A stretch of DNA of 64,000 nucleotides from Lysobacter_I brunescens (lineage in GTDB: Bacteria; Pseudomonadota; Gammaproteobacteria; Xanthomonadales; Xanthomonadaceae). The stretch covers positions 2,356,001-2,420,000 of the forward strand of contig NZ_JBHTIF010000001.1 in assembly GCF_042677005.1 (NCBI RefSeq). Reading direction: 5' to 3'. Each line of letters opens with the position of its first letter. Position 1 is the first letter of the stretch. Shown here piece after piece: positions 1 through 7,953 of this stretch. The notes beneath the pieces are model-generated. The model did not search any database. It saw only the letters and a list, made by a program, of their open reading frames with translations, and was not told where the DNA came from. Position numbers and translations under genes: made by a program.

Positions 1-2
1 CG

Positions 3-1172
3 GCACTGATCCGCAGCAACGAGACGCTGGAGCAGCGCGTCGCCGACCGCACCGCGCGGCTCGACCAGGCGCGCGCCGACGCAGAGCGCGCGAACGACGC
101 GAAGAGCCGCTTCCTCGCCGCGATCGGCCACGACCTGCTGCAGCCGCTGCATGCCGCGCAGCTGTTCACCGACGCGCTGGTCGAACAGTTGCCCGACGCC
201 GCGCGTCGCGGCACCGCGCGGCAGATCCGCGGCGCGCTCGATTCCACCGGCGACCTGCTCGCCGGCCTGCTGGACATGTCGCGGCTCGAAGCCGGCGGAC
301 TGGTCCCGCAGCCGCGCGCATTCCCGCTGGCCGAGGTGCTCGATCCGCTGGCGTCGGAGTTCCGCGCGCTCGCTGCCGAACGCGGGCTGGCGTTCCGCAT
401 GCGCCCGACGCGCGCCTGGGTACGCACCGATCCGCAGCTGCTGCGCCGCGTGCTGCAGAACTTCCTCGCGAATGCCGTGCGCTACACCGCGCAGGGCGGC
501 GTGCTGCTGGGCGTGCGTCGCGACGGCGGGTGCCTGCGCATTGAGGTGCACGACACCGGCCCGGGCATCGCGGAAGCGGAACGGCAGGCGATCTTCGAGG
601 AATTCCGGCGCGGCGACGGTGCGGCCGGGCAGGGGCTCGGCCTGGGACTGGCGATCGCGGACCGCATCGCGCGCCTGCTCGATGCACCGCTGGGTCTGCG
701 CAGTCGGCCGGGCTGCGGCACGGCGTTCTCGCTGACCCTGGACGCAGTCGCGCCGGTGCATCCCGAAACGATGAGCGCGGGCCTGTCGCAGGACAGCGAG
801 ACGGGCCTCCGCGTGCTCGTCGTCGACAACGATCCGCAGGCCTTGGCCGCGCTGTGCGCGGTGCTTGCCGGCTGGCAGTACCGCGTTGTCGCGGTCGCCG
901 ACGGTGCCGCCGCCGAAGCCGCGCTCGCCCATACGCTCGCGGACCTGTGGCTGTTCGACTACCACCTCGACGACGGCGACACCGGCGTTGCGCTGCACGC
1001 GCGATTGTCCGCACGCTTCGGCGCGTGCCCGTGCCTGATCCTCAGCGCCGACGACAGCGGCGAGGTCCGTCGCGTCGCGCTCGAGCATGGCCTCGGCCTG
1101 CTGCCCAAGCCGGTGAAGGCGCTGGCGCTGCGCTCGATGCTGCGACGGTTGCTGGCGGCACGGAGCCTCTGA
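3..1172 (+). CDS. Hybrid sensor histidine kinase with C-terminal receiver domain (5' truncated by window)
   Basis: The reading frame is open from the left edge, so the N-terminal sensor part lies outside. A coiled-coil segment leads into an H-box (FLAAIGHDLLQPLHAA) whose His is the expected autophosphorylation site. The ATPase domain follows with an N-box (RRVLQNFLANAVRYT), G1 (HDTGPGIAE) and G2 (GQGLGLGLAIADRIA). After a short linker there is a receiver domain (LRVLVVDNDP at its start, phosphoacceptor Asp in LWLFDYHLDD, conserved Lys in LLPKPVKAL). The HDLLQPLHAA type of H-box is known from the NahK/ErcS/CrbS group, whose partners are LuxR-type regulators. Such a regulator lies 2.3 kb away on the other strand (3453-4121), and I infer that the two form one system. 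Sensor input cannot be judged. Confidence 0.9.
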   Translation, partial: ALIRSNETLEQRVADRTARLDQARADAERANDAKSRFLAAIGHDLLQPLHAAQLFTDALVEQLPDAARRGTARQIRGALDSTGDLLAGLLDMSRLEAGGLVPQPRAFPLAEVLDPLASEFRALAAERGLAFRMRPTRAWVRTDPQLLRRVLQNFLANAVRYTAQGGVLLGVRRDGGCLRIEVHDTGPGIAEAERQAIFEEFRRGDGAAGQGLGLGLAIADRIARLLDAPLGLRSRPGCGTAFSLTLDAVAPVHPETMSAGLSQDSETGLRVLVVDNDPQALAALCAVLAGWQYRVVAVADGAAAEAALAHTLADLWLFDYHLDDGDTGVALHARLSARFGACPCLILSADDSGEVRRVALEHGLGLLPKPVKALALRSMLRRLLAARSL

Positions 1173-1173
1173 T

Positions 1174-1262
1174 TGTCATCCCGAGCGTAGCGAGGGACCT
1201 GCTGTTGTTCAGGCGTGTCGCAACGATCCAGAAACAGGTCCCTCGCTGCGCTCGGGATGACA
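1174..1262. repeat. Inverted intergenic repeat, family A (GTCATCCCGAGC arms)
   Basis: Two arms of about 28 bases face each other (tgtcatcccgagcg at the left, cgctcgggatgaca at the right) around a spacer of about 30 bases. It begins 2 bases after the kinase stop codon. The transcript would fold into a long hairpin, so it may act as a 3' end or stabiliser for the kinase mRNA. Confidence 0.75.
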
Positions 1263-1284
1263 AGGCACCGCTTGCCCCGCGGCT

Positions 1285-1290
1285 TACAAT
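1285..1290 (+). promoter_or_regulatory. Possible -10 element (TACAAT) for the NUDIX gene
   Basis: TACAAT lies 26 bases before the ATG of the NUDIX gene, just downstream of the inverted repeat. No clear -35 box is visible. The same hexamer precedes gcdH (15972-15977). Confidence 0.4.
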
Positions 1291-1316
1291 GCGGCTCCCG
1301 CACCGGATACCGTCCC

Positions 1317-1805
1317 ATGCCCTACACGCCGATCGTCGCCACCCTGGGTTACGTGCTGTCGCCGGATCGTTCGCAGGCGCTGCTGATCCATCGCAACGCG
1401 CGGCCCGGCGACCAGCACCTGGGCAAGTACAACGGTCTGGGCGGCAAGATCGAACCGGACGAGGACGTGGTCGCCGGCATGCAGCGCGAGATCCGCGAGG
1501 AAGCGGGCATCGAATGCGAGGAACTTGCGCTGCGTGGCACGATCAGCTGGCCCGGCTTCGGCAAGCAGGGCGAGGACTGGCTGGGTTTCGTTTTCGTCGT
1601 CACGCGTTTCAGCGGCAAGCCGTTCACGAGCAATCCCGAAGGCACGCTGGAATGGGTGCCGGTCGACCGCATCCTCGACCTGCCGCTGTGGGATGGCGAC
1701 CGCCATTTCCTGCCGCTGGTGTTCGACGACGATCCACGCGCCTTCCACGGTGTGATGCCGTATCGCGACGGGCGGATGGTGTCGTGGAGTTATTCGCGGA
1801 TCTGA
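1317..1805 (+). CDS. NUDIX hydrolase, MutT/8-oxo-dGTP diphosphatase-like
   Basis: The 162-residue protein has a complete NUDIX box: GLGGKIEPDED, then REIREEAG, matching the Gx5Ex7REUxEExGU pattern that binds the metal. Members cleave nucleoside diphosphates linked to another moiety; the single-domain form and length fit an 8-oxo-(d)GTP sanitising enzyme, but substrate cannot be read from sequence. I chose the ATG at 1317 because homologous family members begin a few residues before the first beta strand (TPIVATLGYVL); the frame runs open further upstream into repeat DNA. It stands alone and converges with the next gene across a hairpin repeat. Confidence 0.85.
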   Translation: MPYTPIVATLGYVLSPDRSQALLIHRNARPGDQHLGKYNGLGGKIEPDEDVVAGMQREIREEAGIECEELALRGTISWPGFGKQGEDWLGFVFVVTRFSGKPFTSNPEGTLEWVPVDRILDLPLWDGDRHFLPLVFDDDPRAFHGVMPYRDGRMVSWSYSRI

Positions 1806-1819
1806 GCTGACGGATTTGT

Positions 1820-1889
1820 ATAGGGTGCGCCTTGGCGCACCGTGTCGGATCCTCGCGCGAAAAGCCGGTGCGCCAAGGCGCACCCTATG
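1820..1889. repeat. Inverted intergenic repeat, family B (AGGGTGCGCC arms)
   Basis: Perfect 22-base arms (atagggtgcgccttggcgcacc and its complement) flank a 26-base spacer. Each arm is itself a small palindrome. It sits between convergent genes and could serve as a two-way terminator. A second copy is at 59139-59209. Confidence 0.85.
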
Positions 1890-1900
1890 ACAGCGTGTGC

Positions 1901-2410
1901 TCAGGGCCGCGATTCGCCCGATTCTTCCAGAATGCGCCAGGTGCCGTCGGTGTCCGGACCGACCAGCAGCGTGTGCGGCGCCGAGTAATCCTTCATCACC
2001 GAATAGCGCGTGGCCCTGATGCGGACGTTGTCGCCTTCGACGACGTAGCGCACCTCGCTGTAGCGGTCGAGATCGTTCTGTTCCTTCGCCACCGGCAGCA
2101 CCTGGCGCAGCAGCGCCTTGTAGCTGGGTGCGGGCATGGCCATCTCGCGCGAGGTGCCGTCGGGGAAGATGCGGCGGTTGCTGATCTTCGCGGTGTCGGC
2201 GTACAGGTCGACGAGGGCGGAATCGAAGGCTTCGTTGAGTTGCACGAACCGCTCGAACAGTGCGCGGGCTTTGGCTTCCTGCGGCGATGCCTGCGTCTTC
2301 GCAGACGTGTCCGCAGGCTTTTTCGCGTGCGCGGGCAGGGCGGGCACGGCGGTGGCGAACAGGGCCAGGAGCAGGGCGGCGAGCAGGGGGCGAGTCGGGT
2401 GCAGGCGCAT
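1901..2410 (-). CDS. Exported NTF2-like protein of unknown function
   Basis: The 169-residue product starts with a clear signal peptide (LLAALLLALFATAVPALPAHA followed by KK). The mature part has the length and alternating pattern of an NTF2-like fold: helices around ARALFERFVQLNEAF, then strands ending in GTWRILEESGE. Such folds are used by binding proteins and small enzymes, so no function is assigned. I chose the ATG at 2410 because it places the signal peptide at the N-terminus; the frame continues upstream without support. The next gene on the same strand (2491-3447) ends 80 bases away, so the two may be cotranscribed. Confidence 0.7.
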   Translation of the reverse strand: MRLHPTRPLLAALLLALFATAVPALPAHAKKPADTSAKTQASPQEAKARALFERFVQLNEAFDSALVDLYADTAKISNRRIFPDGTSREMAMPAPSYKALLRQVLPVAKEQNDLDRYSEVRYVVEGDNVRIRATRYSVMKDYSAPHTLLVGPDTDGTWRILEESGESRP

Positions 2411-2490
2411 CGCGTCGGAATTCCATGCCGGGGATGCCGGATTGTGTCCGTGCATCGCCACGTACGGAAGGGCACGGAACCGCAGGCCCT

Positions 2491-3447
2491 TCAATTCCGT
2501 GATGCCGATTCGGCGATACGCGCCTGCAGGTGGCGATACCAGTCGCGTTCGATCCGGTCGGCCGGGCCGATCAGGCGCTCGAAGTTCTCCAGCGTGCCGC
2601 CTTCGGCGATCAGCCGTCGATAGGCATCGGCGTGGCGTCCGCCGTCGCCGTGGAACAGGAAGTGGGTGAGGCTCCAGTACTGCACGTAATAGCGGTTGAC
2701 GTGGCTGTGGATGCTCGGCGCATCGCGGCCGGTGATCAGCGCGCGGATCGGGATCCACTGTCCGGCAGCGATGTCGGCGTCGAGGTCGCCGCTCAGTTCC
2801 GTGCGGTCCAGCCACCAGATCGGATAGGCGTCGCCGTCGATCTCGCCGGGCCGCAGGCGGCCGCCCACGATGCGGCTCGCGCCGAAATACGTGCCGAGGC
2901 CTTCCTCGATCCATTTCGTCTTCGGGAAGCGCGCGACTTCGTTGTTAAGCTGGTGCGTCGCCTCGTGCAGCATCCAGTGGTACGGATTCGCGCCATCCTT
3001 CGCGTAGTAGGCGTACGACACCGGCGCGAGGTAGTAGGCCTCGGCCCACGGGCTGCTGCGGTTGTTCGCCTGGAATTCGCCCTTGCGCGCGTACAGCGTG
3101 AGTCGCAGTTTCGGCGCATCCGCAGCGCGCGGCGCCACCTGCGGAAACCACGCCAGATAAGCGGCGTGCAGCGCCTCTACCGCATCGCCGACACGCAGGG
3201 TCTGTTCGTCGTCGGCGCTGCTGGTGATTGCGTAATGCGCGGTCTCGACAACGCGCGCGCCGGGCAGCGGCGCAGGATGCGCGGGCAGGCGCGCTCGTGC
3301 GGCGGCGGGTTTCGCGGCCTGCGCGCCCTGCATGGCCTGCGCTTCGCGATGCGCGCTGCTGCGCCACGCGACGTAGCCGCCGATGCCGAGCAGGAACAGC
3401 GCGGTGAGCAGTGCGGGCAGCAGGCGTTCGACGCGATCGCGCGGCAT
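2491..3447 (-). CDS. Membrane-anchored gluzincin-like metallopeptidase (DUF1570-like)
   Basis: The 318-residue protein has one N-terminal membrane segment (residues 9-27) and then a soluble domain expected in the periplasm. Residues 161-165 read HEATH, the HExxH zinc motif. A second glutamate follows in WIEEGLGTYF (about 181-182), the arrangement seen in gluzincins such as the DUF1570 family. Substrate is unknown. The ATG at 3447 lies 5 bases after the response regulator stop, so the two genes form a transcription unit with the regulator first. This tight spacing hints at a link between the two-component system and the peptidase, but that is inference. Confidence 0.75.
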   Translation of the reverse strand: MPRDRVERLLPALLTALFLLGIGGYVAWRSSAHREAQAMQGAQAAKPAAARARLPAHPAPLPGARVVETAHYAITSSADDEQTLRVGDAVEALHAAYLAWFPQVAPRAADAPKLRLTLYARKGEFQANNRSSPWAEAYYLAPVSYAYYAKDGANPYHWMLHEATHQLNNEVARFPKTKWIEEGLGTYFGASRIVGGRLRPGEIDGDAYPIWWLDRTELSGDLDADIAAGQWIPIRALITGRDAPSIHSHVNRYYVQYWSLTHFLFHGDGGRHADAYRRLIAEGGTLENFERLIGPADRIERDWYRHLQARIAESASRN

Positions 3448-3452
3448 ATGTG

Positions 3453-4121
3453 TCACGCTTCGCCGGTCTGCCGCGCCGGGTCGCTGATCTCCAGTCCGCG
3501 CAGGATCACGCTCGCCTGGGTGCGGTTGCGCGCGCCGAGCTTCTCGAAGATCGCGCTGAGGTGCGCCTTGACCGTGCGTTCCTGCACGTCGAGGCGGTCG
3601 GCGATCTGCTTGTTGAGCAGGCCTTCGGCGACCAGCGCCAGCACGCGGAATTGCTGCGGCGTCAGGCTGGCGAGGCGTGCGGCGAGGTCGGCGTCGTCGG
3701 GCGTGGACCGCGCGCGGGCGACGGCGGGGCGCAGCGCCGGCGGCAGCCATTCCTCGCAGGCGAGCACGGCGCGGATCGCGTCGCGCAGTTCGTCCAGGCC
3801 CGCGCTCTTGGGGATGTAGCCGGCGGCGCCGTGGTCCAGCGCGCGACGGACGATCTGCGGGTCCTCGTTTGCCGAGACCAGCGCGACCGCCACCGCCGGG
3901 TACTGCGCGCGGATCGCAGCGAGCCCGGCCAGGCCGTGGTTGCCGGGCATGTGCAGGTCGAGCAGCACCAGGTCTACGTCGGGGCGCGCCTCCAGCGTCG
4001 CCAGCACCTCGTCCAGCGAGGCCGCTTCACAGGTCTGCACATCGTCCGCCGCGTCCACCGCCGCGCCGCGCAGTGCGGCCCGGAACAGCGGATGGTCGTC
4101 GGCGATCAGCAGCAGGGGCAT
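3453..4121 (-). CDS. LuxR/NarL-family response regulator
   Basis: The 222-residue protein has an N-terminal receiver domain: acidic pocket DD at 8-9, phosphoacceptor Asp at about 55 in LVLLDLHMPG, and Lys in YIPKSAG. A C-terminal LuxR-type helix-turn-helix follows (LTPQQFRVLALVAEGLLNKQIADRL, then RTVKAHLSAIFEKLG). I chose the ATG at 4121, just before LLLIADDHPLF, as in other family members; a longer frame upstream has no supporting sequence. It resembles regulators of the AgmR/ErdR/CrbR type that work with NahK/CrbS-like kinases, so the truncated kinase at the left edge is its likely partner. A palindrome at 4193-4208 in its upstream region is a candidate binding site. Confidence 0.88.
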   Translation of the reverse strand: MPLLLIADDHPLFRAALRGAAVDAADDVQTCEAASLDEVLATLEARPDVDLVLLDLHMPGNHGLAGLAAIRAQYPAVAVALVSANEDPQIVRRALDHGAAGYIPKSAGLDELRDAIRAVLACEEWLPPALRPAVARARSTPDDADLAARLASLTPQQFRVLALVAEGLLNKQIADRLDVQERTVKAHLSAIFEKLGARNRTQASVILRGLEISDPARQTGEA

Positions 4122-4192
4122 CGGCGATGGCGGAGTCGGGCAGGGTGCCGGCAAGCCTAGCAGGGCCGGGGCAGGCGATGACGGCCACGGTC

Positions 4193-4208
4193 TCGTACCA
4201 AAGTACGA
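4193..4208. promoter_or_regulatory. 16-base palindrome in a divergent promoter region
   Basis: TCGTAC-CAAA-GTACGA is a perfect 6-base dyad with a 4-base spacer. It lies in the 123-base gap between the LuxR regulator and the divergently transcribed hydroxybutyrate oligomer hydrolase, about 37 bases before the latter start. Its size and symmetry suit a dimeric regulator, most simply the adjacent one. Confidence 0.5.
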
Positions 4209-4244
4209 TGTCGCGGTCATGCGGCGCTGGTACGGTGATCGGTC

Positions 4245-6092
4245 ATGATGCCCATCGCCCACTCCGCATGCCGTCCGGTCGTCGTCCTCGCGCTCGCGCT
4301 GGGTCTCGCCGCCTGCGCCTCCGCGCCCCGCCCTGTCACACCTTCGATGATCGAACGCGACGCTTCCGCCTTCCGTGTTCAGCGCACCACGTCGCATCGC
4401 GACGGCGACGACCTGCTGACCGCAGGCCTCGGCCTCGCCGGCCTGCGCATGCTTGCGCCGCCGGCGTTCGCCGATGCCGCCGCGCCGACGCCCGTCGAAC
4501 TGCGCCGTCGCGCGATCTGGAGCAACTGGCGCGGCATCGCCGACCTCGCACCCGGTGGCGGCTACGGCGAGGTCTACGGCAGCGTGGCCACAGTACCCGG
4601 TCGCGAGTTCTCCGCGCTGGCCACCGTGCCCGGCGCGCGCCAGCCGCATCGCGTGCTGGTCCAGGTGCCCGATGCCTTCGATCGCACGCGCCGCTGCGTG
4701 CTGGTCGCGCCGTCGTCGGGCTCGCGCGGCGTGTACGGCGCCATCGCGGTCGCCGGCGCCTGGGGCCTGCCGAAGGGCTGCGCCGTGGCCTACACCGACA
4801 AGGGCACCGGCAGCGATTACGTCGATCTCGATGCACGCACCGGCATGCAGGCCGACGGCAGCATCGCGGCGCTCGGCACCGAAGCGCTGGCCTTCGCGCC
4901 CGAGGTGCCCGAAGGCGCGACCGGCGTCGCGTTCAAGCATGCGCACTCGCAGGACAACCCCGAGGCCGACTGGGGCCGCCACGTGCGCCAGGCCGCCGAG
5001 TTCGCGCTGGTCGCACTCGACGAGGCGTTCCCGGCCGAGGCGCCGTTCACCTTCGCCAACACCCGGGTGATCGCGGTCGGCATCTCCAACGGCGGCGGCG
5101 CGGTGCTGCGCGCGGCCGAACAGGACGGCGACTGGCTCGACGCGGTGGTCGCCGGCGAGCCCAGCGTGCTCGTCGACGGGCACGACAGCCGCGCGCTGTA
5201 CGACTACACGACCGAAGCGATGCTGCTGATGCCCTGCGCATTGCTCGCGATGGACGACCTGCCGCAGCCGCCGCTGCAGGCGCAGGCGCGCGGCCAGTGG
5301 ACCGAGCGCTGCCGCGTGTTGCGCGAAGCCGGACTGGTCGATGGCAGTGATGCCGATGCGCAGGCCCGCGACGCGCTCGCGCGCATGCGCGCCTCCGGCT
5401 GGACCGACGAGGCCCTGCGCGCAGGTGCGCTGAGCGTCGGCTTCGATCTCTGGCGCGCGGTCGCGGTGAACTACGCCTCGGCCTACGGCCGCTTCGGCAT
5501 CGACGCGCATCCCTGCGGCTACGGTTGGTCGGCACAGAACGCGGAGGGTTCGCGTCGCGTCGCCACCGCCCAGGAGCGCGCGGCGTGGTGGAGCGACGCC
5601 AGCGGCATTCCGCCCGGCGCGGGCGTGGGCATCGTCGACGACAGCGTCCGTGTCGATCCCTCCCTGTCGCGACTGCAGTGCCTGCGCGGGCTGTGGAGCG
5701 GCGCATCGGTCGAGGCCGAGCGCGTCCATCGCGGCGTCGCGGAGACGCGCGCTGGACTGCCACGCAAAGGCTTGCCGGTGACGGTGATCCACGGCGCCGA
5801 CGATGGCCTGATCCCGATGGCCTTCACCAGCGCGCCCTACGTGGCGAAGGCGCGTGCCGCCGGTCGCGACGTACGTTTCTGGCAGGTTCGCCACGCCCAG
5901 CATTTCGACGCCTTCCTGGGATTGCCCGACTACGGCGCGCGCTACCTGCCGATGCTGCCCTACGTCTACCGCGCGCTGGACCGCACGCTCGACGCGCTGG
6001 AGCAGGGCAAGTCGCTGCCCGGCGACGCGGTGATCGACACCGTCCCGCGCGCCGGGAAGCCGCTGACGGCGGAGCATCTGGCGCTGCCTTGA
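4245..6092 (+). CDS. D-(-)-3-hydroxybutyrate oligomer hydrolase family lipoprotein
   Basis: The 615-residue protein begins with a lipoprotein signal (LALALGLAACAS; Cys at about 24). The body matches the 3-hydroxybutyrate oligomer hydrolase family: a conserved early block (VLVAPSSGSRGVYGA), then GISNGGGAV with the probable nucleophile Ser near 281, and a late HGADDGLIP block with the expected acid, then HAQHFDAF with the His. Family enzymes split short hydroxybutyrate oligomers released from polyhydroxybutyrate. The lipobox suggests an enzyme facing the periplasm, hence scavenging of external oligomers rather than of internal granules. The PHA synthase genes are 3 kb downstream. Confidence 0.82.
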   Translation: MMPIAHSACRPVVVLALALGLAACASAPRPVTPSMIERDASAFRVQRTTSHRDGDDLLTAGLGLAGLRMLAPPAFADAAAPTPVELRRRAIWSNWRGIADLAPGGGYGEVYGSVATVPGREFSALATVPGARQPHRVLVQVPDAFDRTRRCVLVAPSSGSRGVYGAIAVAGAWGLPKGCAVAYTDKGTGSDYVDLDARTGMQADGSIAALGTEALAFAPEVPEGATGVAFKHAHSQDNPEADWGRHVRQAAEFALVALDEAFPAEAPFTFANTRVIAVGISNGGGAVLRAAEQDGDWLDAVVAGEPSVLVDGHDSRALYDYTTEAMLLMPCALLAMDDLPQPPLQAQARGQWTERCRVLREAGLVDGSDADAQARDALARMRASGWTDEALRAGALSVGFDLWRAVAVNYASAYGRFGIDAHPCGYGWSAQNAEGSRRVATAQERAAWWSDASGIPPGAGVGIVDDSVRVDPSLSRLQCLRGLWSGASVEAERVHRGVAETRAGLPRKGLPVTVIHGADDGLIPMAFTSAPYVAKARAAGRDVRFWQVRHAQHFDAFLGLPDYGARYLPMLPYVYRALDRTLDALEQGKSLPGDAVIDTVPRAGKPLTAEHLALP

Positions 6093-6147
6093 TCGACGGA
6101 GCACCATCGCCGTGCCGGCATGCACGCCGGCGCAGGGAGGTGTCGTC

Positions 6148-7059
6148 TTGAAGCCGGTCGGGCGCGTCATGCGCATTGCGGCATCCCTCGCGTGCTCCGC
6201 GTTGCTCGCGGGCTGCATGCGCGATGGCGATGCGGGGACGACGCTGCCGGTGGCGACTGCCGCCGCTGTCGCCGCACGACCTGCGGCGCCTGCCGCCTTC
6301 GACCCTTTTCCCGACCGCGAGAAAGTCCCGGTACGCGATCTGTTCGCGGCGCTGTCTCGCGAAGCCGATCGCCTGTCGACCTCGCAGCTTGTCCGTGACG
6401 AGTACCAGCGCCTGATACAGGCGCACGGCCTGCCCGACGACAGCACGCTCTTTCCCGACTACCTGCGCGTCCGCATCGCCTTCGAAGCGACGCGTGCCGG
6501 CGGCCTGTGGGGCCTGCAGTGGCGGGTCACCGACCAGTTGCCGCAGTCGGACCGGATCTGGGCGCAATGGGATGCGCTCGTGCTGCCTGCCGATGGCGCG
6601 TTGCCGCCGTCGACGGCCATCGCCGAGTGCGACGAACTGTCGGCGCTGTTCGCCGTGGTCGCGCACGGCATGGGCCTGTCGTCGCGTTCGCGCGTCGGCC
6701 TGTTCTGGCCGACCAGCACCCATACGGTCGCGGTCTGGACCATCCAGCCCGCGCCTGCCGGGTCCGGCAACATGCCAGCCGAGGTTCGGATCGTGGTGCC
6801 GACCTCGCAGATCTTCCTCGACGGCGCGCAGAGCCTGGGCACGCGCGGCTTCGATCCGTGGACGCAGCCGAAGGTCTTCCCGTATGCGCGGCGCGACATC
6901 GCCGAGGATCATCCGTTGCCGGCCGCGCTGGCGCGGTATTTCGTGCAGCAGGTGCGCCGCCACGCCAGCGATCCGCAGGGCCTGCTGCAGACGGCGCGCA
7001 ACCGTCGCGAGTACGATCAGCGCATGAGGGCCCGGGATGCGGGCGAGGATCGCCGATGA
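6148..7059 (+). CDS. Lipoprotein of unknown function
   Basis: The product has a lipobox (ASLACSALLAGC) and no family I recognise. The soluble part of about 270 residues contains a charged N-terminal stretch (VPVRDLFAALSREADRLS) and an aromatic-rich core (GGLWGLQWRVTD). I prefer the TTG start at 6148, because GGGAGG (6135-6140) lies 7 bases upstream; a GTG at 6112 and an ATG at 6169 are alternatives and all give a lipoprotein. The stop overlaps the ATG of pssA (ATGA), so the two are translationally coupled. This coupling points to an envelope role next to phospholipid synthesis, without further detail. Confidence 0.65.
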   Translation: MKPVGRVMRIAASLACSALLAGCMRDGDAGTTLPVATAAAVAARPAAPAAFDPFPDREKVPVRDLFAALSREADRLSTSQLVRDEYQRLIQAHGLPDDSTLFPDYLRVRIAFEATRAGGLWGLQWRVTDQLPQSDRIWAQWDALVLPADGALPPSTAIAECDELSALFAVVAHGMGLSSRSRVGLFWPTSTHTVAVWTIQPAPAGSGNMPAEVRIVVPTSQIFLDGAQSLGTRGFDPWTQPKVFPYARRDIAEDHPLPAALARYFVQQVRRHASDPQGLLQTARNRREYDQRMRARDAGEDRR

Positions 7060-7673
7060 AACAACGCCACTTCTCCATGCTGCGCGACTTCCACCTGGCC
7101 GACTGGCTGACCCTGGCCAACGCCTTCTGCGGCGTCAGCGCGGTGTTCCTCGCGATGCTGTACGCCACCTCGCAGGACATCCGCCTGCTGCTGCTGGGCT
7201 GCGCGCTGGTGCCGCTGGCCTTCGTGTTCGACGCCCTGGACGGCCGCGTGGCGCGCTGGCGGCAGTCCTCGTCGACGCTGGGCCGGGAACTCGATTCGCT
7301 GGCCGACGTGATCTCCTTCGGCGTGGCCCCGGCTGCTCTGGGCTTCGCCGCGGGGCTGCAGGGCGGCTGGGACTGGCTGGTGCTGGGCTACTTCGTCTGC
7401 TGCGGCGTCAGCCGCCTGGCGCGCTTCAACGTCACCGCCGAGCAGCTCTCGGGCGATGGCGACAAGGTCAAGCATTTCGAGGGCACGCCGATCCCCACCA
7501 GCCTGGCGCTGGTGGTGGTGCTGGTGATCGCCGCCGACGCCGGCCGCATCGGCGGCAACTTCTGGTTCGGCGCCCACCGGCTCGGCCCCTGGGTCCTGCA
7601 TCCGATGGTGCTGATGTACGCCCTGTCCGGCTCGCTGATGATCAGCAAGACCCTGCGCATCCCGAAGTGGTGA
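7056..7673 (+). CDS. pssA: CDP-alcohol phosphatidyltransferase, probably phosphatidylserine synthase
   Basis: The 205-residue integral membrane protein carries the CDP-alcohol phosphatidyltransferase signature: FDALDGRVAR, then G(x3)D(x3)D in LGRELDSLADVISFG. These Asp residues bind metal and the CDP-diacylglycerol head. The flanking segments are strongly hydrophobic (about six membrane spans). Placement within the class as a serine transferase rests on the N-terminal WLTLANAFCGVSAVFLA block and on overall length; the related phosphatidylcholine or glycerophosphate enzymes cannot be fully excluded. The product would make phosphatidylserine for phosphatidylethanolamine synthesis at the inner membrane. 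The start overlaps the preceding lipoprotein stop by 4 bases. Confidence 0.8.
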   Translation: MKQRHFSMLRDFHLADWLTLANAFCGVSAVFLAMLYATSQDIRLLLLGCALVPLAFVFDALDGRVARWRQSSSTLGRELDSLADVISFGVAPAALGFAAGLQGGWDWLVLGYFVCCGVSRLARFNVTAEQLSGDGDKVKHFEGTPIPTSLALVVVLVIAADAGRIGGNFWFGAHRLGPWVLHPMVLMYALSGSLMISKTLRIPKW

Positions 7674-7740
7674 GCCGACAAGTCTGAATTCGCGGGTTCT
7701 GGGCCGGGCGCTGTCCATCACTTGGACGAAATCCATGATC

Positions 7741-7841
7741 AAACCCATCCCCACCCAACCCTCCCCTTGAAGGGGAGGGCTTTCAAAGCGCCGCGCTTGT
7801 CTCCCTCCCCTTCAAGGGGAGGGTTGGGTGGGGATGGGTTT
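7741..7841. repeat. Long inverted repeat, family C (CCCTCCCCTTGAAGGGGAGGG)
   Basis: Two 39-base arms, complementary over nearly their full length, begin aaacccatccccacccaacc at the left and end with its complement at the right; each arm holds its own hairpin. It fills the gap between pssA and phaE. A related element of the same architecture is at 50147-50241. Confidence 0.85.
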
Positions 7842-7918
7842 CGTGCGCGCATGCCGGGCTGGCTTTGCCTCTGCGGATTGCATGCCTCACGCCGCCGACG
7901 GAGACCGTCATCCGCCGT

Positions 7919-7927
7919 TGCTATCAT
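7919..7927 (+). promoter_or_regulatory. Possible extended -10 promoter of phaEC
   Basis: TGCTATCAT fits an extended -10 box (TGn plus TATCAT) and ends 26 bases before the phaE ATG. No convincing -35 box is present, as is common with extended -10 promoters. Confidence 0.45.
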
Positions 7928-7953
7928 GTCGGCTCCTGATCTGGAGCGATGCG

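Noticed and set aside
4122..6446. A 775-residue extension of the response regulator frame on the minus strand
   Set aside because: It is the antisense of the hydroxybutyrate oligomer hydrolase and lipoprotein genes, has no family similarity and is composed of Arg/Ala/Gly-rich shadow sequence typical of high-GC DNA.
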